A program made the translations under genes and the position numbers. The notes beneath the pieces were generated by a model. That model searched no databases. It was not told where the DNA came from and saw nothing but the letters and a program-made list of their open reading frames with translations. A stretch of DNA of 64,000 nt from Lindgomyces ingoldianus (lineage: Eukaryota; Ascomycota; Dothideomycetes; Pleosporales; Lindgomycetaceae): positions 234,754 through 298,753 of the forward strand of contig NW_022985211.1 in assembly GCF_010093535.1 (NCBI RefSeq), in the 5' to 3' direction. Shown one piece after another: positions 58,401 to 64,000 of the stretch (positions within the stretch are counted from its first letter, which is position 1; every line of letters begins with the position of its first letter).

Positions 58401-59318
58401 GTGAAGTCCGGCGATGTTTAGGCATCAGTGAGGGCTGCACTGGAAGCGTTCTGAGCCGGCCGATCTCCAAGCTGGTAGTGATGTGTCCCTCGGCATGGCC
58501 TTCCGGCTTTATTCGGACACAGGCAAGGATCTAGCCCAAGGTCTGCTTGTAGCGAGGTAGTACTGTAGAATACGAGAAGCTTACCGTCGTTCGCAACATG
58601 GTGTTTACAAATTATCTGCGAGATAAATGATAGAATCTGCTACCTTATTGCTGTGGAGGAGAGAGAGAGACGAAATGTCCAAGACCGAACGTGATATCCT
58701 ATGAGGCTCAACCTCTGAGACCCAATTTGTAAAACACTCTCCCGTCAGCGGCCATCGCCAGCCGTCCACTCCATCTATCCATCTTTAGCGTTATCATTAT
58801 TCAACATCAGGAGCTACTTCCTATGCCAAGTAAAAAAATTTTACCCCGGCAGCCCTCCACCACTCCAATCGATTTCTGTATGACCAAGCACTGGGGCTTT
58901 GTGTTCAAATTGCAAGGCTCATCCAGTCAAAATGTCCCACAAGCGAATGGCGCAGGGCTGAGGCGCCACATTACCTTCCCACTCGACGGAAAAGTAGCGC
59001 AAGCATGATGGTATGATCGTCTCAAATATGAATAACAGCGTATCCTGGTTTTCGATTGCCTCGTGGAGTGATAGCTGGGAATTCACCCTGCTACTCCCTC
59101 TGGCTTTGCACCAGTCTGCCGGAGTTGGAAACTGCTGGAGAGATTCGAGCGATGGTTGGACGCTTGGGAAGTGAGCAATGCAGAGCACAGCCGCAAGTGG
59201 TTTGTCAATCACCTTACCAAGATTCAACGAGCTAATATTTTAATCCAGACTTACTCTTATGTTAGGAATATATCCTGGACACAACAGCGAACACCAATGA
59301 CTCTCAAATATCGCACAA
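58401..59318. other. Upstream region of the membrane-protein gene
   Basis: GC-balanced, no recognised family. Open frames of 61 aa (58823-59008, plus) and 102 aa (58919-59227, minus) overlap and lack signatures. A GAGAGAGAGAG run is at about 58,660. Probably promoter and 5' leader. Confidence 0.4.
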
Positions 59319-60132
59319 ATGAAGGAACAATTCACAGTCATGATACCACTTATGCTTTGCCTCATCGGTCTGACCAAAGCCGGCTTATTTAAGCCCACAC
59401 CCACAACCGAGGATCTAACCACTATCGAGATCCGAAAACGCGTTGCACGAGCCACGATTCCATCCTGTACATGGGAAGGTCATTGCCTTGGAGATTCATG
59501 CGTCCGGGATGATGACTGCGATCACGGGTGGGTTTGCGTTCGCGGCATATGTGCGCTGAATTCGGGAGGGGATACGACAATGCCGACCATCAAACCATCC
59601 TCGCCATTTCCAACGGCAACAGTTATCACGCTCGTCACTTCGGTGGTCACTGAATCTCGTGCGGACCCAAATGCGAGTTCGTCTGCTAGCTTAAATGAAG
59701 CAAAATCTGTAGCCACGAGTACAGAATGTAAGTGATCCCGACTTGTCGCCCCATGATCATCGAGTTGAACGGCCAACAGCAATATCGTTGAAAACGGCCT
59801 CCCCAAACCCTATAAAGCACGGTCTCTCAGAAGAGGCGAAGATTGGCATCGGTATTGGAATCCCCATCCTCGCTATCATTGTTATCTCACTTCTCATCTG
59901 TACCCTGCTCTACCAGCGGAAGCTTCGCAAGGTCAGCGCCAGGGAAGACATAGACGCTGGTCCTGAAGCAAGACATTCGGATCCAAAGCAGGATAGGGTG
60001 CAATATGTAAGAGAGCCATATAAGTATCAGATGGTGGAGAATGGTTCTCGAGAATATGGACATGTTCATGCTGCGGAGCTAGAGGCGGATCTGAGAGAAG
60101 AAAGACCAGCGGAATTGCCAGAGAGAGCATAA
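59319..60132 (+). CDS. Secreted-ectodomain, Cys-rich single-pass membrane protein
   Basis: Two exons, 59319-59727 and 59780-60132, with a 52-nt intron (GTAAGT...CAACAG) that keeps frame; 253 aa. Signal peptide MKEQFTVMIPLMLCLIGLTKAG. A short cysteine cluster follows (CTWEGHCLGDSCVRDDDCDHGWVC...C, seven Cys over about 30 residues, split here in description), then a Ser/Thr-rich stalk, a transmembrane helix (IGIGIGIPILAIIVISLLIC) and a basic RKLRK stop-transfer, then a charged cytoplasmic tail with YVREPYKYQM and a Glu-rich end. The layout resembles fungal wall-sensor or SKG6-type proteins, but the Cys region is not a WSC domain that I recognise. It would sit in the plasma membrane. Intact and not RIP-mutated. 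Confidence 0.75.
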
Positions 60133-60167
60133 AGATGGTAGGTTGTATAACACCGCCTGTGGAAGAC

Positions 60168-61640
60168 TTAGATAAAACAGGGTAGATAGTCAAATGGAGA
60201 TGTTTCTAATGGGGGTTTCCGATTCCAAAAGTGTGCAGAAAGATTTGGTAAATTATTTGCTGATACGACACGCAGCTGCTCTAGATTTGGAAGTCCTGCG
60301 CAGTCATCCGCCAAGTCCTTGATAAGAACAGCACCTTCATCTGACCAGAGAATCGGATCTGTCAGGAGTGTCAGCTGTTTAAGTGTCCGTGGAAGCATCG
60401 CGCTGATTCGCAGGTTGGCTCAAATTAACGCTGAAACTAAAGGTACTGAAAGGTTCCCAGGTTCGTTCACTTCCGGGGTTTTCAAAAGAATCTTGGTCTC
60501 TAAAGAGTGTCGCATTGCAGACCGTGAGACGTTGGAGGGCCGAGAAACCTTCGAAGCTAGTTATAGCATGACTTGGCACAGCCTTGGAGAGATCGATTGG
60601 TTTGACCATACGGATGTCAATATATATTGATTCCAGTGTCTGTCGATGTTGAAGTAAGCTATTTTGGATATTTCCCATCTGGAATGCGTTCTCGTTGACA
60701 AAGATGTCCGCGTAATGGAGGGCGAAGTGCCGGAGGGATTGGCAAGCTTTGGCAAGATCGCTGACCTGGCGCAATTCCATGGTGCAGTGTGACAGATACA
60801 ACGTCTCTAATGACAGTGAGCCAGATGTAAGGCTTAGGGATGATTTTTTGCACATCATTCCACAAGTATGAAGATACGTTAGGGCCGGTAAGTGTCGCAG
60901 GTGCTCTATGAGTTGCGCGAACCACTCCCCACCACCAATCCAGTAACTCCGTTGGTCCAGGGCGATAAATAGAGTGCGTAGCTTCGAGAACCGACGAGGT
61001 ATAAGAGGCCCGTCCTGGACCTCGAAACCGACAAAGTCCCATATCGATGGGGGGAAGGACTCGTAGCTGGCAAGGTGGAGGTGATTCAGATTAGGAGAAA
61101 TAGCAATCAAAGGGTTAGCTCGCCTCCATCTGGATTCTCCTCGAAGAACTTGCGCCAAGATGTTTCACCTGTAAAGAATGGGGCTGTCCACAGTCTCGAG
61201 GCAGCTGCGAGGAAAGTATCGCGGTTCTGTTGAGCCTTCAACCGCCACACATGATATGCATCATCGTCCTGCCATTCGGATACGTCTTCGACCCGGTTTT
61301 CGATACACCGGATGCGCTTGGCAAGATGGGGTTTATCAAGAAGCGTGCGGAGGAGCAGCGATGTCGGGCAGCATTCGAGTCTCTCGGTGAAGTGGAGGAT
61401 GATAGAAGAATACAACACCGGAGTTACAATTCGCGATATGCGACGCGAGGTAAGGCAAAGCAGCGAAAGTGTTACCCTTCGAGTGCAGTTCTCGTAATAT
61501 CGATTATCCTCCCAATCGTGGGTGATGGGATAGTCGATTGTAATTGCGAATTTGCGGATTGGGAGGAGCTTGAGCGCGATTTCATGGATCATCTCGTCCA
61601 GAAGGTCTTCCAGACTTCGCGAGATGCTGGGGGTTGCCAT
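60168..61640 (-). pseudogene. F-box/LRR-like protein gene with frame breaks
   Basis: Minus strand. Part 1 (61640-61107) begins MATPSISRSLEDLLDEMIHEIALKL, an F-box-like start, and reads to KFFEENPDGGE. The chain then continues in another frame (part 2, overlapping from about 61,150) with LRR-like text: ANPLIAISPNLNHLHLASYES, FSKLRTLFIALD, LPALTYLHTCG, LSLETLYLSHCTM, CQSLRHFALHYAD. A second frame change near 60,400-60,430 leads to ISAMLPRTLKQLTLLTD and LPNLEQLRVVSAN, ending at 60168. F-box proteins pair with Skp1 in SCF ubiquitin ligases and use repeats to bind targets. I found no splice pair that repairs either break, so it is probably a pseudogene; unseen introns or sequence errors are possible. 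It is convergent with the membrane-protein gene. Confidence 0.6.
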
Positions 61641-62009
61641 TATGTTTGTCGTTGAAGTTTGCTCGTGCCGTCGTGGCGGGTGAACGGAGGTGATAGAAGG
61701 GTGAGGTGACGATAGAGATGTTTATCATGATTTGTTAGGACAATAAATCAGCGTTTTTCTCTTAGCGCGCATCGCGTAATTTCCTTACCGCTTAGTTTTC
61801 CTGCTTAAATCTCCAATTTTTGTAAATTTAACTATAACACATTAGTATCTACACCTACACTTATAATTAACTTTAAGTAAGTTAAGGCTGTAGTTGCTTA
61901 TATAAAAGGCTTCTCTAAACTGTTTACAGAATACGTAAATTTAACAACATTTCTAACTACAAAAGAAATTCTATAAAAGCATGTAAAATAACGTGTTTTA
62001 TCAGTAAGC
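61641..62009. other. Island border, no gene
   Basis: GC-balanced to about 61,740, then AT-rich RIP-type DNA. Nothing recognised. Confidence 0.5.
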
Positions 62010-62577
62010 TGCGGACATCAGTAAGCTGCGCACCCCACCAAACCGCGCGAAACCGCGTCCACACCTTTAACCATAGCTTAACAACCACAAGCTTAATCTC
62101 TAGCAAAAGAAGGTAGACTTTAGCTTACTCTTGTTTTAATTAAGTCTAACTTTGATCTATTAATTTATGCAGCTGCTGCAGCCTATAACATACTAGAATC
62201 CACCCTCTAAACGCGCCTCTGTGGTATCCTTCTAAAACGCAAGACAATCTTAGTTAACTGTAAACTATTGCCTATTAAAAAGCAGTTACTTGTCTCCTAG
62301 ATCCTAGATCTTAACTAACATAGCTTTCTACTCTATATTATTAACATGTGTTAAATAGTAAACATTTTGCTTTAACCTTGTTACTAAGATCCTCTACTAA
62401 CACTTATAAGCAAGTGCTAGGTATTGCGCTTTGTTAACAGCTAGGTAGAGCTTTAGACAAAGTAGGACAGAAAGATACACTTCTAGCACGCTCTCTATTA
62501 GGATCTAGTTAAGTTTAGAGCTTAGTTTAAGCTAGTAGAGGACACACATTAGATGTATAAAATACTAAATAAGGATA
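62010..62577 (+). mobile_element. Fot1/pogo-like element, 5' part, cut by F3
   Basis: Starts with ATCAGTAAGCTGCG repeated twice (62,010-62,030) and CACCCCACCAAACCGCGCGA, probably the terminal repeat. Plus-strand text from about 62,095 matches a pogo transposase N-terminus (AAAAAYNILEPTLQTRL, ILLKRKTILVN, LVSQILDLNQ, VKFRAQFKLVEDTHQMY) with stops, up to the TA at 62576-62577 where F3 inserted just before the expected YNFDE motif. Confidence 0.7.
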
Positions 62578-64000
62578 ACGTACCTAACAGGTTAGCCGGC
62601 CACACGGGTTAGCTGGCCACTTTTGCTAAGCCCCTACTAAAACTACCCTATTCTAGCGCAAAACAGCCTACTTTAGCCCTATATAAAGTAATACAACATA
62701 AGATATTATTTAAAGTCTACTTCTACTACTTACTTATATATATATAAGTTATGCTTAGTTTAATTACACTACTTATATTACTTTTAACTTAGCTTACTTT
62801 TTTTAGTGTGCACTTATATCTGTAGCTTCTTTTTATTACTACGCGCTTTAAACTTTTTTAAAGTAGTTAAATAAGCTTTATTTTTAACTATTAAAGTTTT
62901 TTTTACTTAAATTTACTTTTTTTTATGTAATGTATATTATATAGTAGCCTTATTTACTGCTTAAAGCTTTATAATCTTCTTTTATACTAACACTAGCTTA
63001 TGTATAATAATTACTACTCTTTTTAAACCCTTTTTAAAGGCCTTTACTATAAATGTTAGTAAGCTATTTATATGCTTTTAAATTCTTACTTTTATAAGCA
63101 TTAATTATAACTTAAATTTAAAAGTATTACTTAAAGTTTACAACTACTAGAGCTTATTATTAAGAAGTAGTAGTAGTAATAAAGTACATAACTAAACATT
63201 AAAAGCTATTTTAACTTATTTTAAGTTAAATAAAACTAAACTAGCACTTTAAAACTCTTTTTATATATTACTAAAAGTAATTACTACATTATAGGCGTGT
63301 ATAAAGCATAGTAGAAACTTAAGTTTTATAATATAAATAATCTAGTTATGTATAAGATCTTTAGCTTAGCACTTATACACTTTTTTTAAAGGGGTAAAAC
63401 AACTTACATTAAGAGGCTATAAAAAGTGTAATAAGTAGAAAAGTATATAAATAGTAATAATTTTATTTTTTTTATAGTACTACTAAAAATTAAGTAAGTT
63501 ATAGCTTTTATAGCTATTAATAATAAAAAGCTAATAAGCGCTTATAACTTTTTGTATATACTTATTAAAGTGCTTTAACTACTATAGCTTAAGCTTATTT
63601 ATTATTTAGCTATTTTTAAAGACTATAATAACTTAGTTTTAAAGTAGATTTTTTTTAATACTAAGTAAAAATGTAATAGTTAGCAGCTTTTAAAGATAAT
63701 AAAAAGTAAAATAGCTTACTTTATTTTATTAATGCCTTAAATAACTATTATCTACTTTTTATTATCTTACTATATTACTTTTAGCTATTTTTATTTCTTT
63801 AAAGCTATAATAACTACTTTAGTTAATATTTAGCTTATTATAAAGCTTAACTTATTAAAGTTATATGTATCTTTATTTTAAATACTATACTTAGCTTTTA
63901 TATTAGCTACTAGGCAAAACTAGCCTTAAATAACTTCTAGATTTTTATAAAGTGCTTTTTTATAATTATACTTATAATTAAACTTTATTATAAACTTAAG
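62578..64000 (-). mobile_element. Fot1/pogo-like transposon F3, minus strand, runs off the window
   Basis: Begins ACGTACCTAACAGGTTAGCC after TA (62576-62577) and continues as the reverse complement of F2 and F1 (CACTTTTGCTAAGCCCCTAC, then GCGCAAAACAGCCTACTTTA). The last ~1.4 kb of the window follow F2 in reverse; the other end lies beyond 64,000. RIP-mutated. Confidence 0.88.

Overview
This window comes from a filamentous ascomycete (Pezizomycotina) with a two-speed genome. The evidence is a highly reducing polyketide synthase locus, short introns (50-78 nt, GTxxGT donors, CTAAC/CTAAT branch sites), and long AT-rich blocks whose repeats differ almost only by C-to-T and G-to-A changes at CpA/TpG and CpG sites, the signature of repeat-induced point mutation (RIP). 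I cannot name the species. No rRNA, tRNA or CRISPR array was seen.

Layout: (1) 1-2,770: a Tudor/Agenet-like gene and a broken Fot1/pogo transposase. (2) 2,771-19,440: RIP-degraded nested transposons. A Ty1/copia-like element is split by a full-length Ty3/gypsy element (T3-A, 5,987-13,820), then come a gypsy LTR-gag fragment (T3-B), a Fot1-like element (F1) and young solo LTRs. (3) 19,440-35,480: GC-balanced island with a decayed polyketide cluster: hotdog thioesterase (intact), MFS exporter (intact), a hAT-like MITE, FSH1 serine hydrolase (broken), HR-PKS (broken) and an af470-like monooxygenase (broken). (4) 35,480-58,400: a second RIP block with gypsy elements T3-C and T3-D, a mariner, Fot1-like F2, two foldback elements one inside the other, several solo LTRs, a TRIM-like mini-element and a MITE. 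(5) 58,400-61,760: small gene island with a signal-peptide/Cys-rich/transmembrane protein and a frame-broken F-box/LRR-like gene. (6) 61,760-64,000: nested Fot1-like elements running off the window.

How the cluster would have worked: the HR-PKS (KS-AT-DH-cMT-ER-KR-ACP) builds a reduced chain, an FSH1-type hydrolase (cf. LovG) or hotdog thioesterase releases it, an af470-like monooxygenase tailors it and the MFS pump exports it. Here the PKS has lost the KS active-site cysteine in an exact 27-nt deletion, has a frame break in AT, lacks the SAM-binding part of cMT and has an in-frame TAG before ER. The hydrolase and the monooxygenase also carry stops and frame breaks. The pathway is therefore dead although the exporter and thioesterase reading frames are open.

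The most unusual structures are in the transposon blocks: (a) T3-D (47,306-57,290), flanked by a perfect GTTAG target duplication, carries a ~4.2-kb internal inversion with one breakpoint inside its 5' LTR and the other between protease and reverse transcriptase; (b) a four-level nest of LTR elements, three levels proven by 5-bp duplications, sits in that inverted LTR half; (c) two foldback derivatives of a Fot1-like transposon, one nested in the other; (d) a 2.3-kb element bounded by LTR sequences in opposite orientation; (e) a repeated pattern in which the outer 150-250 bp of each gypsy element escaped RIP while the interior is saturated.
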